From Bordetella parapertussis (GTDB lineage Bacteria > Pseudomonadota > Gammaproteobacteria > Burkholderiales > Casimicrobiaceae): DNA of 64,000 bases. The stretch covers positions 1-64,000 of the forward strand of contig CALQLA020000022.1 in the NCBI GenBank assembly GCA_943331295.2, read 5' to 3'. Below the pieces are notes generated by a model. That model saw only the letters and a program-made list of their open reading frames with translations, was not told where the DNA came from and did no database searches. The stretch's first letter is position 1. Each line of letters starts with the position of its first letter. Below are positions 25,851-34,493 of the stretch, piece by piece. The position numbers and the translations under genes are program-made.

Positions 25851-26160
25851 GTACGGTCCTCGAGAGAAATTCAACAACCGGAACGTTCCGAAGGCACGCC
25901 CTCTCGACCGGGACCCGCCACGTCGTGAACGCCTGCATCGAACCCGCGCCATCGCGCGCCATTCGCAGCGCACGCCGGTCTTCCTCGTGCCCGGCCTGCG
26001 CAGGACTTCAGCTTGACACATAGTCTCAAATGGTGCAACTTATTGTCCGTGTCGCGAAAGCCCCTGACGAGTGGCGTACCCGCGCCCCCGACGGAGTGAA
26101 TCGCCCGCATCATGTTGGACGCGCCGCTTCCGGCGCGCCATGCCGCCCCGAGGAAGACCG
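25851..26160. other. Divergent intergenic region PrpD copy 3 / Bug 1
   Basis: 310 bases between a leftward enzyme operon and a rightward Bug-receptor operon. It holds operator copy 4 and a TTGACA at 26013-26018 on the plus strand next to it. No gene seen. Confidence 0.55.
26023..26039 (-). promoter_or_regulatory. 17-bp operator copy 4
   Basis: Minus strand GTTGCACCATTTGAGAC, flanked downstream by TATGTGTC. A TTGACA (26013-26018, plus strand) ends five bases before it, so it may again lie in a promoter spacer. Shared by two divergent operons. Confidence 0.62.
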
Positions 26161-27126
26161 GTGCTCAAGTCGCTGCTGACGATCTTTGCAATGCTTTGCG
26201 CGTTCGCCGTCACGCCGGCAGCCGCGCAGCAGCCCGCGTGGCCGGGCACGGTGCGACTCATCGTGCCGTTCGCGGCCGGGGGCGGCACCGACGCCTTCGC
26301 ACGGGCCATCGCGGCGCAACTCGGCCCGCGCCTCGGTGTCACCGTCATCGTCGAGAATCGCGCCGGCGCCGGCAGCCTCATCGGGTCGGCCGCGGTCGCC
26401 AAGGGACCCGCCGACGGCTCGCAGCTCCTCTTCACCTCGTCGAGCCTCGTCACCGCGACCGCGACGTCGCGCAATGCGCAGTTCGACGTCCTGCGGGATC
26501 TCGTGCCGGTCGCGTTCGCGGTCGATGCCCCCCTGCTCGTCGCCCTCTCCGCCAAGTCCGGCATCAGGAGCCCCTCCGAGCTCGTGGCTGCCGCCCGGGC
26601 GCGCCCCGACGAGCTGACCTTTGCGTCCGCGGGCATCGGCAGCCTCACCCAGCTCGCGGAGGAGCTCCTGCTCGACGCCGCGAAGATCAGGATGCGGCAC
26701 ATCCCGTACAAGGGAACGGCCCCGGCGCTCCTCGACGTGGCCACGGGCACGGTCGACCTCACCATCGGCAGCTATTCGGCGCTCGTCGCGCAGTTCCAGA
26801 GCGGACGCGTGATCCCGATCGCGGTCACCACGCTCGCGGCGAGCGCGGCGTTCCCCAACCTGCCGACGATGGCTTCGTCCGCCCCGGGGTACAACGTGAG
26901 CATCTGGTACGGCATGTTCGCGCCCGCCGGTCTGCCGGCGCCCATGGTGCAGCGGCTCCACCGCGAGATCGTCGACATCGCGAGGAGCGCCGAGCTGAAG
27001 CCGATGATGAAGGACGAAGGCGGCGCCGTCGTCGAGGCCGGGCCGGAGGAGCTTTCACGGCGCGTGCGCGACGAGTACGCACTTTGGAAGAAGCTCGCCA
27101 CCGAGAAACAGCTCGTCATCGACTAG
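26161..27126 (+). CDS. Tripartite tricarboxylate transporter receptor (Bug/TctC family) 1
   Basis: Periplasmic solute-binding protein of about 321 residues. Signal peptide LLTIFAMLCAFAVTPAAAQQ, then the Bug signatures VRLIVPFAAGGGTDAFARAI, VIVENRAGAGSLIGSAAVAK, HIPYKGTAPALLDVATG and a C-terminal helix region. GTG start with GAGGAAG upstream; an in-frame ATG at 26140 is possible. Bug proteins usually bind a carboxylate (often C4 to C6 di/tricarboxylates). First gene of a rightward unit with a second Bug, NIPSNAP and NDP-forming acyl-CoA ligase genes; no TctAB nearby. Confidence 0.88.
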   Translation: MLKSLLTIFAMLCAFAVTPAAAQQPAWPGTVRLIVPFAAGGGTDAFARAIAAQLGPRLGVTVIVENRAGAGSLIGSAAVAKGPADGSQLLFTSSSLVTATATSRNAQFDVLRDLVPVAFAVDAPLLVALSAKSGIRSPSELVAAARARPDELTFASAGIGSLTQLAEELLLDAAKIRMRHIPYKGTAPALLDVATGTVDLTIGSYSALVAQFQSGRVIPIAVTTLAASAAFPNLPTMASSAPGYNVSIWYGMFAPAGLPAPMVQRLHREIVDIARSAELKPMMKDEGGAVVEAGPEELSRRVRDEYALWKKLATEKQLVID

Positions 27127-27187
27127 ACCTTCGGATCGCCGCACGCGGTGCGGCAGCCCAACGACAAACACTCACCAAGGGGGAACT

Positions 27188-28162
27188 GTGGCCCATTCGC
27201 TGCACGTCTCTGTGCTGGCAGCAATCACGCTCGGACTCGCACCCGCGGGGCCGGCCGCCGCCCAGGAGTGGCCCACCAAGCCGATCCGCATCGTCGTTCC
27301 CTACACCACGGGCGGGTCGACCGACATCGTCGCGCGGATCGTCTCGCCGCACCTCGGCGACGTCCTCGGCAAGGCGGTCTTCATCGAGAACAAGCCGGGC
27401 GCAGGCTCCTCCATCGGCGTCGATGCGGTGGCCAAGTCGCCGCCGGACGGGACCACGTTCGGGATCGTCAACATCGCGTTCGTGGCCAACCCGAGCCTCA
27501 TCAAGAAGCTGCCCTACGACACCGAAAAGGATCTCACCGCGGTGACGCTGATCTCCACGTCGACACTGGTCGCGGTGGTGCCGCCCTCCGTACCCGCGAA
27601 GACACTGAAGGAGTTCGTCGCCTACGCGAAGTCGAAGCCGGGCGAGGTCTTCTACGCCTCCGCCGGGCAGGGCACCGGCAACCACCTCCTCACCGAGCGC
27701 TTCAACAACCTGGCCGGCATCAAGATGACCCACGTGCCCTACAAGGGCGGCGGGCCCTCGGTGCAGTCGGTCGTCGCGGGCGAGACGTCGCTGCTGCTCG
27801 CGTCGATTCCGTCCGTGGTGCAGTACTTCCCGAACGGCAGGCTGGTGCCGCTGGCGGTCGGCAGCCTGAAGCGCAACCCGGCGCTGCCGGACGTGCCGAC
27901 GATTTCGGAGGCGCTGCTCCCGGGCTTCGAGGCCATGGAGTGGATCGGCCTCGTCGCGCCCGCCGGCACGCCGCCCGCGATCGTCGACAGGATGCAGCAG
28001 GCGATGGCGAAGGTGCTCGCGATGCCGGAGGTGAAGAGTCGCCTCGTCGGCATGGCCGCGGACCCCGTCGGCAGCACGCCGCAGGAGTTCTCCGCGTTCA
28101 TCACCAGGGAGATCGCGGCCTGGAACAAGGTCATCAAGGACGTCGGCATCACCGTCGAATAG
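27188..28162 (+). CDS. Tripartite tricarboxylate transporter receptor (Bug/TctC family) 2
   Basis: Bug receptor of 324 residues starting at a GTG behind AAGGGGGAAC. Signal peptide with cleavage after GPAAAQE-like stretch (ITLGLAPAGPAAAQEWPTKP). Signatures IRIVVPYTTGGSTDIVARIV, FIENKPGAGSSIGVDAVAKS, THVPYKGGGPSVQSVVAGE. Only 61 bases after Bug 1, in the same operon, but clearly different in sequence, so the pair probably recognises different ligands. Confidence 0.88.
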   Translation: MAHSLHVSVLAAITLGLAPAGPAAAQEWPTKPIRIVVPYTTGGSTDIVARIVSPHLGDVLGKAVFIENKPGAGSSIGVDAVAKSPPDGTTFGIVNIAFVANPSLIKKLPYDTEKDLTAVTLISTSTLVAVVPPSVPAKTLKEFVAYAKSKPGEVFYASAGQGTGNHLLTERFNNLAGIKMTHVPYKGGGPSVQSVVAGETSLLLASIPSVVQYFPNGRLVPLAVGSLKRNPALPDVPTISEALLPGFEAMEWIGLVAPAGTPPAIVDRMQQAMAKVLAMPEVKSRLVGMAADPVGSTPQEFSAFITREIAAWNKVIKDVGITVE

Positions 28163-28211
28163 GCGACCCGCCCGACGTGACCGCACACCCTCACCGGCAG
28201 GAACCGCCACC

Positions 28212-28886
28212 ATGACAGACTCGCCCAAGCCGGTCGTCGACCTGCGCACGTACAGGATCCGAAGGGGCGGGATGCCGCTGTTCCTGCGCCTTTCGCAGAC
28301 GCACGTGTTCCCCGTGATGCAGCGCCACGTGGGCGCGCCGCTCGGGTACTACGTCACCGTGATCGGCGCGCAGGACGAGGTCACGCACCTCTGGGGCTAC
28401 GACAGCGTGGGCGACATGGAGACGCGGCGCCTCGCGCGCAACCAGGATCCCGAATGGCCCCGCTACGCGGTGGATTCGCGCGACCTGATCGACGTGCAGG
28501 AGACGCGCGTCGTGCGCCGCCTGGCGCTGCCGTCCCTCGCCGCGGCACCGCGGCCCGATCCGGCGAAGCCGGTGGTGGAGTTCAAGGTCACGACGATCCG
28601 GCGCGGGACGATGCCCGACTTCCTGCGACGCTACGAGGAACTCGCGGTGCCGGCGCAGTTGCGCCACGTCGGGGCGCCGGACGGGCTCTACCTGGCGGAG
28701 ATCGGCCCCCAGAACCAGGTGACCCAGCTTTCCGCGTTCGACAGCCTCGCCGACTACGAGGCGCGCACCGCGGCCCGCGACCGCGAGCCCGCGTGGGCGC
28801 AGTTCCAGGCCGCGACCGAGTCCATGGTCCTGGCCGAGACCACGAAGGCCACCCGGCGGGTGGCGTTCGGCGCCGCCGGACCGTGA
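28212..28886 (+). CDS. NIPSNAP family protein with two domains
   Basis: Protein of 224 residues made of two NIPSNAP-type dimeric alpha/beta-barrel repeats: VVDLRTYRIRRGGMPLFLRL ... VTHLWGYDSVGDMETRR and VVEFKVTTIRRGTMPDFLRR ... VTQLSAFDSLADYEAR. Each repeat has the pattern hydrophobic strand, R-x-G-x-MP-x-FL, then GY/TV strand and D-S-lead helix. The activity of bacterial members is largely unknown; they occur in catabolic operons. Lies between Bug 2 and the acyl-CoA ligase on the same strand with short gaps. Confidence 0.8.
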   Translation: MTDSPKPVVDLRTYRIRRGGMPLFLRLSQTHVFPVMQRHVGAPLGYYVTVIGAQDEVTHLWGYDSVGDMETRRLARNQDPEWPRYAVDSRDLIDVQETRVVRRLALPSLAAAPRPDPAKPVVEFKVTTIRRGTMPDFLRRYEELAVPAQLRHVGAPDGLYLAEIGPQNQVTQLSAFDSLADYEARTAARDREPAWAQFQAATESMVLAETTKATRRVAFGAAGP

Positions 28887-28971
28887 TCGCCACCCTCCAC
28901 CGGCGCGGCGGCCGAGCAGACGCTGCACGCCCTCGCCCACCCACCAACCCGGCCGTGAGCGGAAAACACCG

Positions 28972-31065
28972 TTGAACCCACAAGACCAGCGCTATTTCGA
29001 TGCCCTCTTCGCCCCGCGCACCGTCGCGCTGATCGGCGCTTCGGCCGACCCGAAGAAGCACACGTCCCGTCCGCAGCGCACGCTGCGCAAGCACGGCTAC
29101 GGCGGCACCATCGTGCCCGTGAATCCGAACCGCGACGAGGTGGGCGGCGACCGCGCCTATCCGACGCTCGCCGCCGTACCGGGCCCCGTCGATCACGCGT
29201 TCATCATGGTGCCGCGCGATCTGGTTGCCGATGCGATCCGGCAGTGTGCCGCGAAGCGCGTGCCCATCGCGACGATCTATACCGACGGTTTCGCCGAGGT
29301 CGGCGACGAGGGCCGCCGTCTCCAGGACGCAATGCTCGCGGTCGCACGCGCCGGCGGCGTGCGAATCCTCGGGCCCAACTGCAGCGGCATATACAGCAGC
29401 CGGCCGTCGTGCGCGCTCTCCATCAACGCCGCCATCGAGAAGCTCGAGATCGTGGCCGGGCCGCTCGCGATCATTTCGCAGTCGGGCAGCATGACCGGCG
29501 GCCTCATCTCCCGGGGCCTCGGCCGCGGCGTCGGCTTCTCCAAGGTCGTCTCCATCGGCAACGAGTGCGACCTCACGGTGGGCGAGGTGACCGACTGGCT
29601 GGTCGACGACCCCGAGACCGGCGCCATCCTGCTCTTCATCGAGACCTTCCGCTTCGCACCGCGGCTCGCCCGGGCGGCCCGCCGGGCGGTCGCGGCCGGC
29701 AAGCCGGTGATCGCGTACAAGCTCGGGCGGTCGGACGTCGGCCGCGCGCTGGCCGCGTCGCACACCGGCGCAATGGCGGGCACCGACGAAGTGGCGGATG
29801 CGTTCTTCCGGGCGCACGGCATCCTGCGCGTCGATTGCCTCGAGACGCTGTTCGAGCTGCCCGCCATGCTGGCCGGCCAGCGCCCGGCCGCACGCCATCG
29901 CGTGGCGATGATGACCACCACCGGCGGCGGCGCGGCCACCGTCGCCGACCGGCTGGGCACGTTCGGCGTCGACGTGGTCCCGCCGACCGACGCCGTCGTC
30001 GCGAGCCTTGCCGCCAAGGGCATCCGGATACCGGGCGGACAGCTCACCGACCTCACGCTGGCCGGAACGAAGGCGGAGGTGTACGGGGCCGTCCTGGGCG
30101 AGCTGCTGGCCTCCGATCACTGCGACCTCGTCGTCGCGGTCGCCGGCAGCTCGGCGCAATTCCAGCCGGAGATCACCGTCGACCCCATCGCGCGCGCGGA
30201 CCGGCACGGCAAGCCGCTCGCCGTGTTCATCGCGCCGCACGCCGATGCGTCGCTCAAACAACTGGCCGACGCCGGCATCGCCGGCTTTCGCACCCCCGAG
30301 TCGTGCGCCGACGGCCTGCGCGCCTGGAAAGCGTGGCGCCTTCCCGTGGACGCGCCCGCCGCGGATTCCGCGGCGCTGACGGCCGCCGGTCGCGCGCTCT
30401 CCGCGCTCGCAGGCCGGCGCCCCAACGAGGTCGATGCCTGCGCGCTATTCGCGACCCTCGGCATCCCGGCCGCGCAGTCCACGGTGATCCGGGCGCCCGG
30501 CGATGCGGCGGGCATCGCGTTCCCGGTCGTCGCCAAGGTGCTGTCCGCCGACGTTCCGCACAAGACGGACGCGGGCGGCGTGGTGCTCGGCGTGCAGGAC
30601 GCAGGTGAACTCGAGGCCGCCGCCGCCGCGATCCTCGAGCGCGTCGCGGCCCGGTGTCCCGACGCCGTCGTCGAGGGCATCCTGGTGCAGCACATGGAGC
30701 GCGGCCTCGCGGAGGTGATCCTGGGCTTCCGCCGGGACCCGGAAGTGGGACCCATCGTGGTGCTCGGCGCCGGTGGTGTGCTGGCGGAGGTCTATCGCGA
30801 CATCGCGATCCGCGTCGCACCCACCACGCTCGACGAGGCGCGGTCCATGATCGCCGAAGTGCGGGGCCTTGCCGTGATCCGCGGCTATCGCGGCCTGCCG
30901 CGCGGTGACTGCGAGGCGCTCGCCCGCGCCGTGGTCGCGATGTCGCAGCTGGCGGAACTCGTCGCGCCGGCCATCGCGGATGCAGAGATCAATCCGCTGC
31001 TGGTCAAGCCTGAAGGCCAGGGCGTCGTGGCCGTGGATGGCCTCGTCGTGCTGGAACAGGGGTAG
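28972..31065 (+). CDS. Acetate--CoA ligase family protein (NDP-forming acyl-CoA synthetase)
   Basis: Fused single-chain ADP-forming acyl-CoA synthetase of 697 residues. Order: CoA-binding Rossmann domain (FAPRTVALIGASADPKKHTS, GPNCSGIYSS), succinyl-CoA-ligase-like flavodoxin domains (AIISQSGSMTGGLISRGLGR, SHTGAMAGTDEVADAFFRAH), then an ATP-grasp_5 domain (FPVVAKVLSADVPHKTDAGG, GILVQHMERGLAEVILGF). The His of SHTGAMAG is the expected phospho-His. TTG start. It activates an organic acid to its CoA thioester, or the reverse with ATP gain. Last gene of the Bug/Bug/NIPSNAP operon, matching acid uptake followed by activation. Confidence 0.88.
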   Translation: MNPQDQRYFDALFAPRTVALIGASADPKKHTSRPQRTLRKHGYGGTIVPVNPNRDEVGGDRAYPTLAAVPGPVDHAFIMVPRDLVADAIRQCAAKRVPIATIYTDGFAEVGDEGRRLQDAMLAVARAGGVRILGPNCSGIYSSRPSCALSINAAIEKLEIVAGPLAIISQSGSMTGGLISRGLGRGVGFSKVVSIGNECDLTVGEVTDWLVDDPETGAILLFIETFRFAPRLARAARRAVAAGKPVIAYKLGRSDVGRALAASHTGAMAGTDEVADAFFRAHGILRVDCLETLFELPAMLAGQRPAARHRVAMMTTTGGGAATVADRLGTFGVDVVPPTDAVVASLAAKGIRIPGGQLTDLTLAGTKAEVYGAVLGELLASDHCDLVVAVAGSSAQFQPEITVDPIARADRHGKPLAVFIAPHADASLKQLADAGIAGFRTPESCADGLRAWKAWRLPVDAPAADSAALTAAGRALSALAGRRPNEVDACALFATLGIPAAQSTVIRAPGDAAGIAFPVVAKVLSADVPHKTDAGGVVLGVQDAGELEAAAAAILERVAARCPDAVVEGILVQHMERGLAEVILGFRRDPEVGPIVVLGAGGVLAEVYRDIAIRVAPTTLDEARSMIAEVRGLAVIRGYRGLPRGDCEALARAVVAMSQLAELVAPAIADAEINPLLVKPEGQGVVAVDGLVVLEQG

Positions 31066-31103
31066 CGGTACGGCGGGGCGTCGCGCTGGTCGTGAGACCC
31101 CCG

Positions 31104-32114
31104 TCAATCCGCGACGATCGACTTCTTCGTCGCGACGTCCTTCCAGATCGCGAGCGACTTGCGGATCTTGGCGTCCGACTCGGCCGGCGTCAGCGACAGC
31201 GCGACGGCGCCGTCCACCTTCAGCGCCTCGACGATCTCCTTCGCCTTCACGGCCTCGATGATCTCGCGGTTGAGGTAGGCGATGATCGGCGCCGGCGTGC
31301 CCGCGGGCGCCCAGATGCCCTGCCAGATGGTCGCGTCGTAACCCGGGACCGCCGTCGACATCGGCGGCACGCCCGGGAACGCGGGGCTCGGCTCGAGCGA
31401 CGTCACCGCGACCAGCTGCATCTTGCCTGCCTGGATCAGCGGCATGATGGGGCCCGCCGTGTAGCCGATGCCGATGTCGACAAAACCGCCCATCACGTCG
31501 TTCATCGCCTGCGCGCCGCCCTTGTAGGGAATGTGCTTGATCTGGATCTTTGCGCTGTCGTTCAGCATCTCGGCGGACAGGTGCGAGATGGTGCCCGACC
31601 CCGGGGAGCCGTGGGTGATGATGTCCGGCTTCGCGCGCGCCGCCGCCACGAGGTCGGCCGGTGTCTTGATGCCCGACTTGTTGGACGCGACGATGAGCAT
31701 CGGGCTCTCGGAGAACATCACCACCGGCGCCAGGTCCTTCAGCACGTCGATCGGGAGATTCGGCTTGGTCGCCGCGGCGGTGATCATGCTCACCGACACG
31801 CCGAGCAGCACCGAGCCGTCCTTCGGCGCCCTCGCGACGTAATCGGCGCCGATGAAGGTCGAGGCACCCGGCTTGTTCTCGACGATGACCGTGCGGTTGA
31901 TCCGGGGCCCCAGCTGCGCCGCGATGAGCCGCGCGATGAGGTCATTGCTGCCGCCCGCGGTGAACGGGACGACGATCTTGATGATCGGCGGCAGGTTGAC
32001 CTGCTGGGCGTGCGCGGCCGGTGCGAACGCCATGCCGGCAGAGGCCAGAAGCCCCGCGGCGAAACGGACGACGCCGCCGGCCGCACGGCGGAAGTTGCTG
32101 CTGCTTCCCATCAT
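31104..32114 (-). CDS. Tripartite tricarboxylate transporter receptor (Bug/TctC family) 3
   Basis: Bug receptor of about 336 residues. Signal peptide with Ala-rich core (GLLASAGMAFAPAAHAQQ), IIKIVVPFTAGGSNDLIARL, VIVENKPGASTFIGADYVAR and HIPYKGGAQAMNDVMGG. ATGATG start behind GGAGAGGGACA. It shares the SNDL/I, PKDGSVLL and SLTPAESDAK features with receptors 7 and 8, so the three form a subfamily within this cluster. Stands alone on the minus strand, divergent from the gene at 32288 with operator copy 5 between. Confidence 0.87.
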   Translation of the reverse strand: MMGSSSNFRRAAGGVVRFAAGLLASAGMAFAPAAHAQQVNLPPIIKIVVPFTAGGSNDLIARLIAAQLGPRINRTVIVENKPGASTFIGADYVARAPKDGSVLLGVSVSMITAAATKPNLPIDVLKDLAPVVMFSESPMLIVASNKSGIKTPADLVAAARAKPDIITHGSPGSGTISHLSAEMLNDSAKIQIKHIPYKGGAQAMNDVMGGFVDIGIGYTAGPIMPLIQAGKMQLVAVTSLEPSPAFPGVPPMSTAVPGYDATIWQGIWAPAGTPAPIIAYLNREIIEAVKAKEIVEALKVDGAVALSLTPAESDAKIRKSLAIWKDVATKKSIVAD

Positions 32115-32199
32115 TGTCCCTCTCCTCCGCGAATCGAAGTGGCGGCCCGGCGCGCCGAGGCATGCGCGCAGATCCGGGCCACTTCTTGGTTTGACAGAA

Positions 32200-32216
32200 G
32201 TGGCAGCATATGGGAT
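32200..32216 (+). promoter_or_regulatory. 17-bp operator copy 5
   Basis: GTGGCAGCATATGGGAT, preceded by TTGACAGAA at 32191. It differs from copy 1 at only three positions. Between receptor 3 (leftward) and the tandem-barrel gene (rightward). Confidence 0.65.
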
Positions 32217-32287
32217 TCTTTTCAAGATCACAAGCGGCCGGCTTCAGGTGCTACCCGAACTTCCACACAGCCAGCAAGGAGCGTCAG

Positions 32288-32995
32288 GTGAGCGATCGGC
32301 AAGCTGCGGTTCTTTTCCTGCGCGTGCCGCCTGCGCCGCCGGCGGAGGCGAAGGCGTACGAGCAGTGGTACGACCATTCGCACATCAGGTACCGGATGGA
32401 CAAGCCGCACTTCCTGGGCGCCGAGCGCTACGACGTCCTGCGCGGCAAGCACCGCTACTTCGTGTTCTACGAACTGTCCTCCCCGGCCGCGCTGACGACC
32501 CCGGAGTACCTCGCGTTGCGCGACTGGGAAGCGAAGCAGCCCGAAAGCTCCTTCGAGGCGGTCGGCCGTTCGCGGCCCGGCTTCGAGCGGGGCGTGTACG
32601 AGCAGCGGTCCGGACCCGCGTTCACGGCGCCGCGCGCCGACGCGCCGGTCGCGTACGCGGCCGGGCACACGCCCGCGGCTGCGGACGAGGACGCGTTCGG
32701 CACGTGGTACGACGACGTGCACATCCCGGCGGTCGGGCGCATCGCGGGCGTGCTGGATGTGCGGCGCTTCGTGCTCACCAAGGCGCAGATGGGGACCCAG
32801 TCCGGCCGCCGTACCGAGCGTCCCACCTGCGTGGCGGTCTATTACCTCGCGTCGGAGGCCGTCGCGGAGGACGCATCCTTCGTCCGTGAAATGCAGGCGG
32901 CGAAGGCACGCGAAGGCGGGGCGGACGAACCCTACTTTCTCCTCGGCCGGCGCGCGCACGGCACCGTGGCCGCCGCGGCGACACTGCGCCCGTAG
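32288..32995 (+). CDS. Tandem dimeric alpha/beta-barrel (EthD/DUF-like) protein
   Basis: Protein of 235 residues with no confident family name. It consists of two similar halves, each with a W-Y-D-x-x-H motif: AYEQWYDHSHIRYRMDKPHF and DAFGTWYDDVHIPAVGRIAG. This arrangement (strand, helix with WYxxxH, then F-YEL/VYYLAS strand) is seen in EthD-like dimeric alpha/beta barrels. GTG start behind AAGGAGCGTCAG; an ATG at 32210 is possible but lies on the operator. Expressed from behind operator copy 5. A role as isomerase, cyclase or stress-type monooxygenase is possible but unsupported. Confidence 0.65.
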   Translation: MSDRQAAVLFLRVPPAPPAEAKAYEQWYDHSHIRYRMDKPHFLGAERYDVLRGKHRYFVFYELSSPAALTTPEYLALRDWEAKQPESSFEAVGRSRPGFERGVYEQRSGPAFTAPRADAPVAYAAGHTPAAADEDAFGTWYDDVHIPAVGRIAGVLDVRRFVLTKAQMGTQSGRRTERPTCVAVYYLASEAVAEDASFVREMQAAKAREGGADEPYFLLGRRAHGTVAAAATLRP

Positions 32996-33042
32996 TCCAC
33001 CCCGCCGCCCACCGCGTTCAACCGCACCCACGAGGCGCTCGC

Positions 33043-33276
33043 ATGGATCGATTGCAGGGCAAGGTCGCCGTCATCATCGGCGCGGGACAAAGTCCGGGCG
33101 AAGCGATGGGCAACGGCCGCGCGACGACCATCCGGTTCGCGCAGGAAGGCGCGGCGATCCTCGCCGTCGACCGCGACGTCGCGTCGGCGCCGGCAGTCCC
33201 GACGCGGCAGCGCGATCTGGCGCACCCACCCACCGAACGTCGGAAACGGAAACGCGATCCGGGGCTCTTTCTTTAA
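33043..33276 (+). pseudogene. N-terminal fragment of an SDR gene
   Basis: MDRLQGKVAVIIGAGQSPGE followed by ATTIRFAQEGAAILAVDRDV is the start of a short-chain dehydrogenase, including the GAGxxxGxG cofactor loop and the acidic residue after strand 2. Similarity ends after about 48 residues; the remaining 29 codons are Arg-rich and read into the upstream region of the next gene. The rest of the enzyme (catalytic Ser, YxxxK) is missing. It is most simply a deletion remnant, with operator copy 6 just behind it. Confidence 0.7.
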
Positions 33277-33280
33277 AAAA

Positions 33281-33297
33281 ATCGCGTATTACGAGAC
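33281..33297 (+). promoter_or_regulatory. 17-bp operator copy 6
   Basis: ATCGCGTATTACGAGAC, preceded by seven A and followed by AATTGACG. Six of eight base pairs are symmetric. It lies 124 bases before receptor 4 at 33421. Confidence 0.65.
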
Positions 33298-33420
33298 AAT
33301 TGACGATTTTCGACTGGGGGCCTACAGTCACTCACGCCGCGGACATCGCGCAAGCGTTGGGGCCCGAACCCGAGCCGGATCAAACCGGCCAAGCCACGTT
33401 GCCGCTGGAGGACACGCCCC

Positions 33421-34392
33421 ATGAAACGCCGAGACTTTCTCTCGCTGGCCGCCGCCGTCGCCACCCTGCAGATGCGCCCCGCGTGGGCGCAGACGTTCCC
33501 GACCAAACCCATCCGGCTCGTGGTTCCGTTCGCACCGGGCGGATCGGTGGACGTGCTGGGGCGGATCACCGCCGAGGGCCTGACGCGGACGCTCGGCCAG
33601 CCGGTCGTCGTCGACAACAAGGGCGGGGCCGGCGGTGCGCTCGGCACCATGGAAGTCGTGCGCGCGGCGCCCGACGGCTACACGCTGCTGATGGTGAGCC
33701 CCTCCATCACGGCGTCGAATCCGGCCATCAATCCCAACATCCCGTACAACCCCATCACCGATCTGACCCCGATCATCAACGTGGCGGCGGCGCCCACGAT
33801 CGTCGCGGTGCGTCCGAACTTTCCGGCGAAGAACTACGCGGAGTTCATTGCAGAACTGAAGAAGTATCCCGACCGCTACACCTACTCGTCGTCGGGTGTG
33901 GGCGGCATCCTCCACCTGCAGATGGAGGTATTCAAGACGCTGGCGGGCGTGTCGATGCTGCACGTTCCCTTCAAGGGCGCGGGCCCCGCCGTGGCCGCCG
34001 TGCTGGCCGGGGACGTGGACGTCGCCTTCGACAGCTTGCCGTCGATGCCCTACCTCGCGGATGGGCGCCTGCGTCCCATCGTCGTCGTGGCTCCGGAACG
34101 GGTCAAGGAGTTGCCCAACGTGCCGACGTTCAAGGAGGTCGGCATCGAGCCCCTCAATCGCATGCCGCACTTCGGCATCCTGGGGCCGAAGGGCATGCCC
34201 AAGGACCTCGTGGACAGGATCAACGCGGCGACGCGCCAGGCGCTCGACGACCCCGCGGTGCGCAAGCGCATCGAGGCGTCGGGATCGATCGTGGTCGCCG
34301 GTTCACCGCAGGAATTCGCCGACGAGATCAAGGCGCTCTACGAGCAGCTCAAGAAGGTCGTCGCCGACAAGAACCTCAAGATGGATTCGTAG
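33421..34392 (+). CDS. Tripartite tricarboxylate transporter receptor (Bug/TctC family) 4
   Basis: Bug receptor of 323 residues. The N-terminus MKRRDFLSLAAAVATLQMRP has twin arginines followed by a hydrophobic stretch, so export could use the Tat route. Signatures IRLVVPFAPGGSVDVLGRIT, VVDNKGGAGGALGTMEVVRA, LHVPFKGAGPAVAAVLAGDV. Single gene behind operator copy 6, converging with the CMD gene at 34494. No transporter membrane subunits nearby. Confidence 0.88.
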   Translation: MKRRDFLSLAAAVATLQMRPAWAQTFPTKPIRLVVPFAPGGSVDVLGRITAEGLTRTLGQPVVVDNKGGAGGALGTMEVVRAAPDGYTLLMVSPSITASNPAINPNIPYNPITDLTPIINVAAAPTIVAVRPNFPAKNYAEFIAELKKYPDRYTYSSSGVGGILHLQMEVFKTLAGVSMLHVPFKGAGPAVAAVLAGDVDVAFDSLPSMPYLADGRLRPIVVVAPERVKELPNVPTFKEVGIEPLNRMPHFGILGPKGMPKDLVDRINAATRQALDDPAVRKRIEASGSIVVAGSPQEFADEIKALYEQLKKVVADKNLKMDS

Positions 34393-34493
34393 CGAACGTC
34401 CGCCAAGGGCGTCCGGGAGGACGGTGGACGACACGACGTCGGCGTCGCACCTGTCTTGCGGCCGCCGCACCCGCGGCCGGCGCATGTGTAACT

